A stretch of 64,000 nucleotides of DNA from NCBI RefSeq assembly GCF_001425605.1, contig NZ_LMRG01000001.1, forward strand, positions 187,152-251,151, written 5' to 3'. The notes below the pieces were generated by a model. That model was given only the letters and a program-made list of their open reading frames with translations. It did no database searches and was not told the DNA's origin. Numbering within the stretch: position 1 is the first letter of the stretch; every line of letters begins with the position of its first letter. Origin of the DNA: Rhizobium sp. Leaf453. GTDB lineage: Bacteria > Pseudomonadota > Alphaproteobacteria > Rhizobiales > Rhizobiaceae. The position numbers were made by a program, and so were the translations under genes. Of this stretch, positions 1-7,979 are shown piece by piece.

Positions 1-32
1 GGGCACCTGCCGTCCCGAATTGACTCCGGAAT

Positions 33-60
33 TTTGTCTACCTACTAATAGGTAGACAAA
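33..60. promoter_or_regulatory. perfect palindromic operator upstream of membrane protein gene
   Basis: Two 12-base arms (TTTGTCTACCTA and its exact complement) flank a 4-base spacer and end 13 bases before the start codon at 74. The length and symmetry resemble operators of TetR-family repressors. A regulator gene may lie just outside the left edge, which is inference. The site overlaps where a promoter and leader would be, so repression is the simplest reading. A transcription terminator is unlikely because the site precedes a gene and lacks a following T run. Confidence 0.7.
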
Positions 61-73
61 TAAGGAGACTGTC

Positions 74-637
74 ATGCCTGTTCAATCCTCCCCTCAATCC
101 AACTGGTTGAGATCCTATTATTTCACCCGCGCCGTGTTTTCGATCACATGGATCGTTGCCGCCATCCTGTTCGGTAGTCATTTCATGCTGGCTTCGATTC
201 TTCTCGTGATCTATCCAGCCTGGGACGCCGTTGCCAATCTGGTCGATGCCCGCGTCAATGGTGGTTTAAAGGCCAATCCGTCGCAAACCCTCAACGTTTT
301 CGTCAGCACCATCACCACACTTGCCGTCGTTCTGGCGGTCATGCGGGACACCTATGCCGTGCTCGCTGTGTTCGGTGTCTGGGCGATCTTTTCGGGCGCC
401 CTGCAGCTCTATACCGGTGTCCGCCGGTGGCGCGCCTTTGGTGCGCAATGGGTTATGATCCTCAGCGGAGCGCAATCGGCACTAGCCGGTGGCTTCATGA
501 TCAGCCAGTCGTTTGGTGCATCTGCACCCGGCATCCTCGACATCGTTCCCTATGTCGGATTCGGTGCGTTCTACTTCTTGCTCTCCTCCATTTGGTTGAC
601 CGTTGTGGCCTATCGCCAGACAAAAGTTACCGGCTGA
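74..637 (+). CDS. DUF308-like multi-span membrane protein
   Basis: A 187-residue protein made almost entirely of hydrophobic helices, with about five or six membrane spans at roughly residues 18-36, 38-55, 76-92, 93-112, 124-145 and 155-180. Size and spacing resemble the HdeD/DUF308 group of small inner-membrane proteins, whose biochemical role is not established. The ATG at 74 follows an AGGAG ribosome site and lies directly downstream of the palindrome at 33-60, so expression is probably controlled by a repressor. No catalytic motif is visible. The family assignment rests on topology more than on diagnostic residues. Confidence 0.8.
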   Translation: MPVQSSPQSNWLRSYYFTRAVFSITWIVAAILFGSHFMLASILLVIYPAWDAVANLVDARVNGGLKANPSQTLNVFVSTITTLAVVLAVMRDTYAVLAVFGVWAIFSGALQLYTGVRRWRAFGAQWVMILSGAQSALAGGFMISQSFGASAPGILDIVPYVGFGAFYFLLSSIWLTVVAYRQTKVTG

Positions 638-687
638 ATGACAAGCAAGCTCATGGCGGCAGGCCCAACACAGCCTGCTGCGGCTCG

Positions 688-1068
688 TCATGGATTCGGA
701 TGCATGGCGGCAAGGAACCGCCAACCCAGCCAGATCGCCCACGCCGCAAGCAAGATCCAGATCACGATGATCGCCACAAGACCGGACCGGCTTGTCGGGC
801 GGCCCTGCCGCGCCTCGGAGGCTGCACGATATTCCGCCATCAGATTGCCTGGGACCAGCCGCACCGCCAGAAGAATGCCGAGCGGCACGATGATGACATC
901 ATCGAGGTAACCAACCACGGGAATGAAATCGATCGGAGACAACGCATAGGCGGCCACAAAGCCGGCAACGATCTTCGCGAGAACAGGCGTCCTGTGATCC
1001 CGCGCGGCGATCCACAGCGCAACGACGTCGCGTTTGATACGCCCGTGCCCATCGCTTCGCCGAATCAA
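688..1068 (-). CDS. YkvA/DUF1232 family membrane protein, N-terminus apparently frameshifted
   Basis: A 126-residue frame. The DUF1232 core is clear: a basic IKRDV segment, then ALSPIDFIPVVGYLDDVIIVPLG, a hallmark of the YkvA family, and a C-terminal membrane span near residues 97-116. Function is unknown. In this frame the only usable start is a TTG at 1068, which gives an atypical N-terminus. In the neighbouring frame an ATG at 1081 begins MNKWLDSAKRWARA, and dropping one base near 1039 joins it to IKRDV, reproducing the usual family start. A single-base insertion or a sequence error is therefore likely. The DUF1232 core itself is intact. Confidence 0.75.
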   Translation of the reverse strand: MIRRSDGHGRIKRDVVALWIAARDHRTPVLAKIVAGFVAAYALSPIDFIPVVGYLDDVIIVPLGILLAVRLVPGNLMAEYRAASEARQGRPTSRSGLVAIIVIWILLAAWAIWLGWRFLAAMHPNP

Positions 1069-1135
1069 GCCATTTGTTCATGCGCCAGTCTAACGGAAAA
1101 GCGTTCAACTTTTGGGGAGGTCTTCGGGTATTACT

Positions 1136-2212
1136 TCAGGGCACGACGCCCGCGCCCGCCCTCAGGATAAGCCGATTGATAAAATCAAGCTTCTGAACCA
1201 CCGGCGGCGAGAGTACGAAGGGGTAGCTGTCCGCCTGCCCCATGCTGCGCTGCAGGCTGTTGAGCGCGACGCTGAGCGGGATCCAGGCATCGACGAGATC
1301 CTGCGCGCTGGCGGCCCGGTAGGGGTTGAAATCCACCTCCGCCGCCATGTCCTCGTGGCGGCGCGGATCGGTCGAGAGACCGAAGGATCGGGCCGTTTCC
1401 AGCGTATCGACGATATGGAAGAAGTGCGCCCAGCATTCGGCGAAATCCTCGGCCGGATGGCAGCTGGCATAGGTGCTGATGAAGCTCGCCTGCCAGTCCG
1501 GCGGCGGCCCCTGCTCGTAATTGCGCTTCAGCGCCTCGGCGTAATCGGCACTCTCGTCGCCGAACAGGGCGCGCGCTTCGGCAAGCGTCTGGTCGTCGCG
1601 CACAAGCTGCGCCCAGTAGAAATGACCGATCTCATGACGGAAATGGCCGAGCAGCGTCCGATAGGGTTCGCCCATCGACACGCGCACGCTTTCGCGTGTC
1701 GCGTCATTGGCTTCGGCCGCGCGCAGGCTGATCAGACCATCTTCATGTCCGGTCATAGCCGGTACGACATTGCCGTTTGCATCCACTTCATCCGCAAGGA
1801 AATCGAAGACCAGCCCGCCCTGCGGATCGACATCGCGGCCGGGGCGAGGCAGGTTCCAGCGTAGCAGCGAATAGAACAGGTGCCGTTGTGCCTGGCCGAT
1901 CTTCTGCCAGCGGGCCAGCCCTTCGGGATTATCGGTAACCGGGACGATGCGATTATATCGGCAGGCTTCGCAATAGATGTTGCTGTCATTGGCCGAGACG
2001 AGCCAGTTGCAGGTGTCATGCGCGGCATTGGCACAGAAGCGGACATCGGCTTGTGAGCGCGAAATGATCTGCCACAGATTATCGCCGGTCGGCGTGACCG
2101 CCTGAATGGACATGGTCTCAGGCAGGAAACCCAGCTGGAAGCCGCAGTTAATACAGACACGGTTGTCGAAATGAACCGAATTGCCGCAATTGCCGCACTG
2201 ATAAAGTCTCAT
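1136..2212 (-). CDS. putative zinc-binding metallopeptidase with N-terminal zinc ribbons
   Basis: A 358-residue protein. Cysteine pairs at residues 6/9 and 20/23 form a zinc ribbon, and a second cluster lies at 60, 68, 81 and 84. A HEIGHFYW motif at about 193-200 provides the HExxH zinc site (His193, Glu194, His197). Further on, HPAEDFAECWAHFF supplies a likely third metal ligand. This matches the family annotated as putative zinc-binding metallopeptidase (peptidase_Mx/DUF2248), whose substrate is unknown. There is no signal peptide, so it is probably cytoplasmic. It starts at an ATG and stands alone, facing away from csbD's terminator region. Confidence 0.85.
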   Translation of the reverse strand: MRLYQCGNCGNSVHFDNRVCINCGFQLGFLPETMSIQAVTPTGDNLWQIISRSQADVRFCANAAHDTCNWLVSANDSNIYCEACRYNRIVPVTDNPEGLARWQKIGQAQRHLFYSLLRWNLPRPGRDVDPQGGLVFDFLADEVDANGNVVPAMTGHEDGLISLRAAEANDATRESVRVSMGEPYRTLLGHFRHEIGHFYWAQLVRDDQTLAEARALFGDESADYAEALKRNYEQGPPPDWQASFISTYASCHPAEDFAECWAHFFHIVDTLETARSFGLSTDPRRHEDMAAEVDFNPYRAASAQDLVDAWIPLSVALNSLQRSMGQADSYPFVLSPPVVQKLDFINRLILRAGAGVVP

Positions 2213-2276
2213 GGATCGTCGCCCGCCCCTATGATCACGTCACGATAGTATACTGGAATGACAATTTGACAGAGAA

Positions 2277-2307
2277 ATGCCCGCCGGCACGGAGGCACAG
2301 CGGGCAT
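2277..2307 (-). terminator. hairpin downstream of csbD gene
   Basis: Complementary arms ATGCCCGC and GCGGGCAT enclose a 15-base loop about 100 bases past the csbD stop codon. On the minus strand the stem is followed by the T-rich ATTTCTCTGTC. It is a plausible but weak intrinsic terminator. Confidence 0.4.
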
Positions 2308-2405
2308 CGGCGCAAAAATCTTCTATCCAGTTGAACCCGTCAGGACAGTCGATATGCGCACGCTGGAGCCGCGATCACGGTCTGGCCGTGATGCGGCAAA
2401 CCGGA

Positions 2406-2597
2406 TTACATGCGGTCAACCGCGCCTTTTACGGCGTCCTTGGCCTTGCCGGTGGCGGTCTGCACCTTGCCCTTGACTTCCTGGCCCTTGCCTTCGGCCT
2501 TCAGCTTGGCGCTGCCTGTGGCCTTGCCGGCCGCCTGCTTGGCTTTGCCCGCAACCTGGTTGGCCGCGCCGGAAATCTTGTCGGAAGTGCTACCCAT
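2406..2597 (-). CDS. CsbD-family general stress protein
   Basis: A 63-residue, very hydrophilic and Lys/Ala/Gly-rich protein beginning [14 protein letters not shown], with the repeating [16 protein letters not shown] pattern typical of CsbD/YjbJ proteins. These are abundant stress-induced proteins of unknown mechanism, predicted to form short helices. The start at 2597 is chosen because an AAAGGAG ribosome site precedes it; longer readings upstream lack the family sequence. A perfect EcfG/RpoE2-type promoter lies about 60 bases upstream (2656-2680), matching the known general-stress regulation of this family in rhizobia. Confidence 0.93.
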   Translation of the reverse strand: MGSTSDKISGAANQVAGKAKQAAGKATGSAKLKAEGKGQEVKGKVQTATGKAKDAVKGAVDRM

Positions 2598-2655
2598 GTC
2601 AGTCTCCTTTAAGAGGGGGAGGACAAGATCCAATCTCTTGTCCTTGCGACTGAAA

Positions 2656-2680
2656 AACGGGGAGCACTGCAAATTGTTCC
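2656..2680 (-). promoter_or_regulatory. EcfG (RpoE2)-type promoter of csbD
   Basis: On the minus strand GGAAC is followed, after exactly 16 bases, by CGTT. This is the consensus recognised by the alphaproteobacterial general-stress sigma factor EcfG, called RpoE2 in Sinorhizobium. It lies about 60 bases before the CsbD start codon and points at it. Confidence 0.75.
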
Positions 2681-2713
2681 GGAAGATTTGCAGAAAGCGA
2701 TAAAAATGCCGGT

Positions 2714-3316
2714 TCAGGCGTGGCCGGCATCCATCGACAGCATGGCGGGCGCAACGCCCATCAATGCCAGTGCGCGATCGTACTTGTCGCCGAGATCGCG
2801 GTCGAAGATCAGTTCCTCGCTGGCCGGGCAATTCAGCCAGCCATTGTTGGCGATCTCGTTTTCGAGTTGCCCCGCACCCCAACCTGCATAGCCCAGCATC
2901 ATCATCGCCTTGGACGGCCCCTCGCCGCGTGAAATGGCGCGGACGATATCCAGCGTCGCCGTAAGGCAGATGTCGTCGCTGACGGGAATGCTGGATTCGC
3001 TGAGGTAATCATCGGAATGCAGCACGAAGCCACGGCCGGTCTCGACCGGGCCTCCGGTCTGAATCTGGAAATCGCGGGTGACGCCCGGCAGCCGAATGGC
3101 CTGGGCCTGATCGATGATCTGCAGATGGAGCAGCACGTCCGGAAAGGTCAGTTGCTGGGGGCGATTGAGCACGAAGCCCATGGCGCCATCACTGGAATGG
3201 GCGCAAACGAAGATCACGGTGCGGGCGAAATTGCTGTCGAACATGCCCGGCATGGCGATCAGGAACTGACCATCGAGCAAACCGCGTTCACGTTTCTTCT
3301 GGAACGTCGCCATCAT
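2714..3316 (-). CDS. YqgE/AlgH family protein (UPF0301)
   Basis: A 200-residue protein. The N-terminus [25 protein letters not shown] followed by [10 protein letters not shown] is the signature of the YqgE/AlgH family, as are GPV near the middle and [11 protein letters not shown] near residue 150. The family is widespread, has no enzymatic activity assigned, and was first linked to alginate regulation in Pseudomonas. It is of usual length and probably cytoplasmic. Two adjacent ATG codons (3316, 3313) could serve as start, with AAGGG upstream. It is divergent from the secreted DsbD-N-like gene. Confidence 0.92.
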   Translation of the reverse strand: MMATFQKKRERGLLDGQFLIAMPGMFDSNFARTVIFVCAHSSDGAMGFVLNRPQQLTFPDVLLHLQIIDQAQAIRLPGVTRDFQIQTGGPVETGRGFVLHSDDYLSESSIPVSDDICLTATLDIVRAISRGEGPSKAMMMLGYAGWGAGQLENEIANNGWLNCPASEELIFDRDLGDKYDRALALMGVAPAMLSMDAGHA

Positions 3317-3487
3317 GGCTTTAGCCCTTATCGTTCGAGGTCAAATGAAAAGCGTTTCCACCCTTGTCTTTCTGGTTTTCGAGGCTTTTTATGGATCCGT
3401 TTTCTCACGTCCGTTCAAGATAAAATGATCCTTGGACAATGGCGGGCGTCTTTCAACCGTGCCCGGAAACCGATAAGCCTCGCAGCC

Positions 3488-4354
3488 ATGAAATATCATC
3501 GCCGACTACAGAATGTGACGCATTTGGCTGTTCTGGCAAGCCTCGCAGGATATTTTTTTGCGGGCTCGATTGCCTATGCGGCAACGAGCGAATGGATCAG
3601 TTCGGAGGGCGGCGACGTGCGCATCGTCGCTGTAAGGCCGCGGCCTGACAGCAGGGTCCCCGCCATCCTTCACGACAGGGTGCCCGCCATCCTCGACATC
3701 CGACTCAAGCCGGGCTGGAAGACCTATTGGAAAGAGCCAGGCGCCAGCGGCATCCCGCCACAGGTCACCATCGGTCCGTCGAGCGGCGTCACCATTTCCG
3801 GTCTCAGCTTTCCCGCTCCCAAGACCTTTAATGAAGGCGTGGCGCGCTTCATCGGCTATGACCAGTCCGTTGCCTTCCCTATTGGACTGAGGAGCGAAAC
3901 CAAGGGTGACATCACGCTCAAGGGTTCTATCTTCATCGGCATCTGCAAGGATATCTGCATCCCCGTCCAGGGCAATTTCACCGTTTCGCTGCCGGCGGAC
4001 CAGGTGGAAAACCCTCTGGAACGTGCGCGAATCGAAAAGGCTTTTGAGGCCACGGGAGAAGTGTCCGCCAGCGACTTCAAACTAGAAGCTCACTGGTTCG
4101 ACAAAACAACAAAACGCATGCATCTCTCGATCATCAGGCCCGGCCCGGACGAGGCCGCACCCGAAATCTTCATTTCCAGTGTCGGCAGGTTCCGGCTCGG
4201 CGAAGTAGAAAACATTGTGACAAAGAACGGTGTGACGACAGCGGAAATCCCCTACAGTGACGGTGAAATTGACCGTGGACAAATCACAGGAAGCATCAAC
4301 ATCGTCGTGCGTGTTGGCGAGCGCAGCATGCAGACCACGATTTTCTTTGAATGA
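3488..4354 (+). CDS. secreted protein with DsbD N-terminal-like domain
   Basis: A 288-residue protein with a signal peptide (residues 1-30, likely cleavage after AYA). The body resembles the N-terminal immunoglobulin-like domain of the disulfide reductase DsbD/ScsB. It includes LKPGWKTYWKEPGASG and a GICKDICIP segment carrying the redox-type cysteine pair. The membrane and thioredoxin domains of DsbD are absent, so it may hand electrons to another partner in the periplasm; this is inference. The start at 3488 is preferred over an upstream in-frame ATG at 3425 because it begins a proper signal peptide. A small in-frame duplication (RVPAIL twice) lies at 3650-3697. A peroxiredoxin gene follows. 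Confidence 0.82.
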   Translation: MKYHRRLQNVTHLAVLASLAGYFFAGSIAYAATSEWISSEGGDVRIVAVRPRPDSRVPAILHDRVPAILDIRLKPGWKTYWKEPGASGIPPQVTIGPSSGVTISGLSFPAPKTFNEGVARFIGYDQSVAFPIGLRSETKGDITLKGSIFIGICKDICIPVQGNFTVSLPADQVENPLERARIEKAFEATGEVSASDFKLEAHWFDKTTKRMHLSIIRPGPDEAAPEIFISSVGRFRLGEVENIVTKNGVTTAEIPYSDGEIDRGQITGSINIVVRVGERSMQTTIFFE

Positions 4355-4422
4355 ACCAAAACTATATTTCACAACGAACCGACGTGTTCGCCTTCCCGAA
4401 AGTAGATTAGAGGAGTTCCATC

Positions 4423-4908
4423 ATGACCATTTCTGTCGGAGACAAGCTGCCCGCCGCCACCTTCAAGGAAAAGACCGCCGACGGCCCGGTCGAAATCAGC
4501 ACCGATCAGCTGTTTTCGGGCAAGAAGGTCGTACTCTTCGCTGTGCCTGGCGCATTCACGCCGACCTGCTCGCTGAACCACCTGCCCGGTTACCTGGAAA
4601 ACCGCGATGCGATCCTCGCACGCGGCATCGATGACATCGCCGTCATCGCGGTCAACGACATTCACGTCATGGGCGCCTGGGCAACCTCGTCGGGCGGCAT
4701 GGGCAAGATCCACTTCCTGTCCGACTGGAATGCAGCCTTCACCAAGGCGCTCGGCATGGATATCGACCTCTCCGCCGGCACGCTGGGCGTTCGCTCCAAG
4801 CGGTATTCGATGCTGGTAGAAGACGGTATCGTTAAATCGCTCAATGTTGAAGAAAGCCCCGGCCAGGCCACGGTTTCTGCCGCCGCCGCCATGCTGGAGC
4901 AGATCTGA
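4423..4908 (+). CDS. peroxiredoxin of the Prx5 type
   Basis: A 161-residue thiol peroxidase that reduces hydrogen peroxide and alkyl hydroperoxides. The VPGAFTPTCS motif puts the peroxidatic cysteine at residue 49, with the conserved Pro and Thr just before it, and the later GVRSKRYSML segment is typical of the Prx5/AhpE-like branch. Length is normal for the single-domain form, with no fused glutaredoxin. The ATG at 4423 follows GAGGAG. It lies 68 bases after the DsbD-N-like gene and may share its transcript, which would join two thiol-redox functions. Confidence 0.93.
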   Translation: MTISVGDKLPAATFKEKTADGPVEISTDQLFSGKKVVLFAVPGAFTPTCSLNHLPGYLENRDAILARGIDDIAVIAVNDIHVMGAWATSSGGMGKIHFLSDWNAAFTKALGMDIDLSAGTLGVRSKRYSMLVEDGIVKSLNVEESPGQATVSAAAAMLEQI

Positions 4909-4919
4909 GGACAACTGCG

Positions 4920-4953
4920 ATCACCGGGAAGCCTCCGCGCGCTTCCCGGTGAT
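4920..4953 (+). terminator. strong hairpin after peroxiredoxin gene
   Basis: Thirteen-base perfect arms, ATCACCGGGAAGC and its complement, surround an 8-base loop 11 bases past the stop codon. There is no clear T run, so termination may be inefficient or the stem may protect the 3' end. Confidence 0.5.
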
Positions 4954-5076
4954 GCTCCACCGCCCAACAATTGCAAGACAGCTCATCGACCATCGCGACT
5001 TGAAATGACAGCGTCACGCACTACAATCTAAAGTCGTCTTACAATGTCATTTCGAAAAAAACTTTGGGAGCTTCCG

Positions 5077-5373
5077 ATGAAAGCATCTTTGTATATTGCC
5101 GCCTTTTCAGCGTCGCTTCTGGTTGCCGGACAGGCCGCTGCCAAAATCCCGCTGGTCAACGCCACCTGCCCCGGGAACATTGAGGTTCATGCCGATCAGG
5201 GCGGTCCGATCTATATCAACGGCAAGGAAGGCAAGCTGAAGGTTTTTAACGAAAACTACTACGAAGCCCATGGCAGCGGCGTCACTATATCGCTCACCAT
5301 CAGCCCTGACGGCTCGGCGGATGTGTCCTACACCGGCAAGGGCGGCGCCAACGGCGTCTGCACCGTCAACTAG
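5077..5373 (+). CDS. small secreted protein of unknown function
   Basis: A 98-residue protein with a clear signal peptide (MKASLYIAAFSASLLVAGQAAA, cleavage near residue 22). The mature part of about 76 residues is Gly-rich and contains two cysteines (in NATCPG and the C-terminal GVCTVN), which could form one disulfide in the periplasm. The start at 5077 is preferred over 5044 because it opens the signal peptide and has GGGAG upstream. A 9-base inverted repeat (GAAATGACA at 5002-5010 with its complement at 5045-5053) lies in the leader. I do not recognise the family. Confidence 0.75.
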   Translation: MKASLYIAAFSASLLVAGQAAAKIPLVNATCPGNIEVHADQGGPIYINGKEGKLKVFNENYYEAHGSGVTISLTISPDGSADVSYTGKGGANGVCTVN

Positions 5374-5539
5374 CGTAACGGTGCGCCCAAGCGGCTACCG
5401 CGATGACGGTGGACTGACGGAATCCAGTTCGAAGACGACCGGAGATGCTGTAATATGTCGATTGTAACGCGGTTGCGGTGGCTCGGGTCGCACGGCGAAT
5501 GAGCCCCCGCGAAACCGCCCGATCGCCGGAACAGCCGAG

Positions 5540-6151
5540 ATGGTCTCTCTTCCTCCAGCAGGTACGCGCATTCGCAACGCGTTCAACGGCGAAACCTTCG
5601 TTTTCAGCCATATGGACGAAGAGGCCGATGCCGTACAGTTTGACGTCATCCTCGAACGCGGCGGGATGCTGACGGGCACCGGACGGCAGCATTTCCATCC
5701 GCATGCCGATGAAGAATTCATCGTGCAGAGCGGGGTGCTGAAGATCATGATCGACGGCAAATGGACCCTCCTGCATCCCGGGGACAGCATTGTCGCGTCA
5801 CGGGGAACGCCGCATCTCTTCCGCAATGGTCATGACGGAGAAACGCATTTTACGGCGCGCTTCACGCCCGCATGCGATTTCCTGCGGTTCTTTCTCAACA
5901 TGTCGATGAGCACAACCAATCACCCCGATTGGTACGACGCGCAGGGAGAGCCGCCGCTCGTTCTGCGCGCACTGGCGTTGCATGCCTTCCATGGGCATGC
6001 CTATGGGGATGGCATCCCCGTCTGGCTTCAGAAAACGGTTTTTGCAGCGCTGGCGCCGGTTGCGCTGCTGCTCGGCTACCGGCTTTCCATGCCGCCGCTC
6101 AAAAGGCACGGGTTTGTTCGTGGAAGGCGGCGAGGCCTCACTTCCTCTTGA
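5540..6151 (+). CDS. cupin-domain protein with C-terminal membrane helix
   Basis: A 203-residue protein. Residues 40-115 form a cupin barrel: [19 protein letters not shown] carries the metal-binding HxH and E of motif 1, and [19 protein letters not shown] supplies motif 2 with its histidine. A hydrophobic helix near residues 165-182 follows, which is unusual for a cupin and suggests membrane anchoring. The substrate is unknown; such proteins may bind small molecules or act as dioxygenases. The last 14 bases overlap the 3' end of rnhA on the other strand. Confidence 0.82.
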   Translation: MVSLPPAGTRIRNAFNGETFVFSHMDEEADAVQFDVILERGGMLTGTGRQHFHPHADEEFIVQSGVLKIMIDGKWTLLHPGDSIVASRGTPHLFRNGHDGETHFTARFTPACDFLRFFLNMSMSTTNHPDWYDAQGEPPLVLRALALHAFHGHAYGDGIPVWLQKTVFAALAPVALLLGYRLSMPPLKRHGFVRGRRRGLTSS

Positions 6152-6578
6152 ACGGCTCCATGCCCTTGCGTGCCAGTTCGTCGGCACGCTCGTTCTCCGG
6201 GTGGCCCGCATGGCCCTTGACCCAGTGCCAGGTCACCTTGTGGCTTCTATTAGCGGCATCGAGCGCCTGCCACAGTTCACCATTCTTCACCGGCTTCTTG
6301 TCGGCCGTCTTCCAGCCGTTCTTCTTCCAGCCGTGGATCCACTTGCTGATCCCGTCCATGACGTATTTGGAGTCGGTGTAGAGATCGACTTCGCATGGGG
6401 TTTTCAGGCTGGTCAGCGCCGTGATCGCCGCCAGAAGCTCCATGCGGTTGTTGGTGGTCTCCGCTTCGCCGCCGCAAAGTTCCTTTTCCACTTCGCCATA
6501 GCGCAGCACCGCGCCCCAACCGCCGGGGCCGGGATTGCCGGAGCACGCCCCGTCCGTGAAAATATCGACATGTTTCAT
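6138..6578 (-). CDS. rnhA: ribonuclease HI
   Basis: Cleaves the RNA strand of RNA-DNA hybrids, removing R-loops and replication primers. The 146-residue length is typical. All catalytic positions are visible: Asp9 in [15 protein letters not shown], Glu47 in NRMELLAA, Asp69 in YTDSKYV, His123 in WVKGHAGH and Asp133 in NERADELA. It follows thrB by 24 bases on the same strand, an arrangement common in rhizobia, and is probably co-transcribed with thrB. Confidence 0.97.
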   Translation of the reverse strand: MKHVDIFTDGACSGNPGPGGWGAVLRYGEVEKELCGGEAETTNNRMELLAAITALTSLKTPCEVDLYTDSKYVMDGISKWIHGWKKNGWKTADKKPVKNGELWQALDAANRSHKVTWHWVKGHAGHPENERADELARKGMEPFKRK

Positions 6579-6602
6579 CAGGCTTGAACTTTCGGCAGAG
6601 TG

Positions 6603-7580
6603 TCAGGCAGGAACGGCTGCGACGAGACCATATTCGGCGGCGGAGGCGACCGAGCGGTGGAACTGCAGCTTCTTCAGGTATTCCAGCGGGTCCTTCTTGA
6701 CCACCAGCGCGCCGGGCGGGGTCATCAGCCAGTCGTAGAGACGGGTCAGGAAGAAGCGCAGCGCCGAGCCGCGCGCCAAGAGTGGCAGGGCCTCGATTTC
6801 CGCCCCAGTCAGCGGCCGCACGCTCTGGTAACCTGAGAGCAGCGCCATGCCCTTGGTCATGTTGAAGGCGCCGTCCTTCTCGAAGCACCAGGCGTTCAGG
6901 CAGACGGAGACATCATAGGCGAGGAAGTCGTTGCAGGCGAAGTAGAAGTCGATCAGGCCGGACAAGTCGTCGCCGAGGAAGAAGACGTTGTCGGGGAAGA
7001 GGTCCGCATGGATAACGCCCTCCGGCAGGTTTACGGGCCAGTTGGCTTCGAGGACATCGAGCTCGTGGGTGATCTCGGTCTTCAGCCCCGTCTGCACCTC
7101 GTCGGCGCGGTCTCGGGAATTGTTCCACAGCGGCCGCCAGCCACCCACCGACAGCGCGTTGGGCCTGCGGATGGCAAAGCCTTCGCCCGCCACATGCATG
7201 GCCGCCAACGCCTTGCCCACCTCGCGGCAATGATTGGCATCGGGCTTGCGCAGCCACATGCCCTCCAGGAACGAGATGACGGCGGCCGGACGGCCCGACA
7301 GATGGCCGAGAAGCTTGCCATCGGCGCGCGGCAGCGGCAGCGGGCAGGACAGGCCGCGATCGGCGAGATGATGCATCAGGCCGAGGAAGAACGGCAGGTC
7401 GTTCTGGTCCACACGCTTCTCGTACAGCGTCAGGATGTAGGCGCCCTTGGTCGTGTGCAGCAGGAAATTGGTGTTCTCGACGCCTTCAGCAATGCCCTTG
7501 TAGGACGTCAGCGTACCGACGTCATAGGCCTCCAGAAAACGGGAGAGATCGTCTTCGGTGATGTCGGTGTAAACTGCCAA
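6603..7580 (-). CDS. thrB: homoserine kinase (choline/aminoglycoside kinase fold)
   Basis: Phosphorylates homoserine for threonine synthesis. The 325-residue protein is the alternative ThrB with an aminoglycoside/choline-kinase fold, used by alphaproteobacteria and pseudomonads instead of the GHMP type. Key elements are the catalytic loop [14 protein letters not shown] and the metal-binding [12 protein letters not shown]. The N-terminus [16 protein letters not shown] matches the family and starts at a TTG at 7580, with AGAGG about nine bases upstream. It lies between a small unidentified gene and rnhA. Confidence 0.95.
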   Translation of the reverse strand: MAVYTDITEDDLSRFLEAYDVGTLTSYKGIAEGVENTNFLLHTTKGAYILTLYEKRVDQNDLPFFLGLMHHLADRGLSCPLPLPRADGKLLGHLSGRPAAVISFLEGMWLRKPDANHCREVGKALAAMHVAGEGFAIRRPNALSVGGWRPLWNNSRDRADEVQTGLKTEITHELDVLEANWPVNLPEGVIHADLFPDNVFFLGDDLSGLIDFYFACNDFLAYDVSVCLNAWCFEKDGAFNMTKGMALLSGYQSVRPLTGAEIEALPLLARGSALRFFLTRLYDWLMTPPGALVVKKDPLEYLKKLQFHRSVASAAEYGLVAAVPA

Positions 7581-7622
7581 GGAAAGTGCCTCTATGTGTA
7601 TCGCGAGTCAGGAATCGATGAA

Positions 7623-7979
7623 TCAACTGCCTAAAAGCCAGGACAGAAAGTTCAAGCCAGCAATCACAGCAATCGAGGCAAAAAATACAATGAAGCTTAT
7701 GCCGATGCGATTCTGATCCCTGATATTTTCGGGAGTGCCCAGGGCCATGGAAACTCGCGCCTTATACATGATTTCCCTTCGACTGCTGTCGAAACCAGAT
7801 TCGCCCGGCGCGCCCCAAGGATACCCGCCGCGAATAATGAGCCGAGCAAACGATAGGAAGCCGACCAAAAGGCTGCCGACCAAGGTGAGGAAGGGCAACC
7901 AAAAAGCAGATACTACCGCACAGTACCCAGCGAGCTGCCAGAACGTCAGCTCCGAAATCAGTCTCTGCCATTCACCCAC
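7623..7979 (-). CDS. small two-span membrane protein of unknown function
   Basis: A 118-residue protein with hydrophobic stretches near residues 12-45 and 92-114 and a polar centre with [22 protein letters not shown]. It begins at a GTG inside the last 22 bases of ispH and ends 42 bases before thrB. Base composition is visibly less GC-rich than its neighbours, and ispH and thrB are usually closer together in relatives, so it may be an acquired gene. I recognise no family. Confidence 0.6.
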   Translation of the reverse strand: MGEWQRLISELTFWQLAGYCAVVSAFWLPFLTLVGSLLVGFLSFARLIIRGGYPWGAPGESGFDSSRREIMYKARVSMALGTPENIRDQNRIGISFIVFFASIAVIAGLNFLSWLLGS

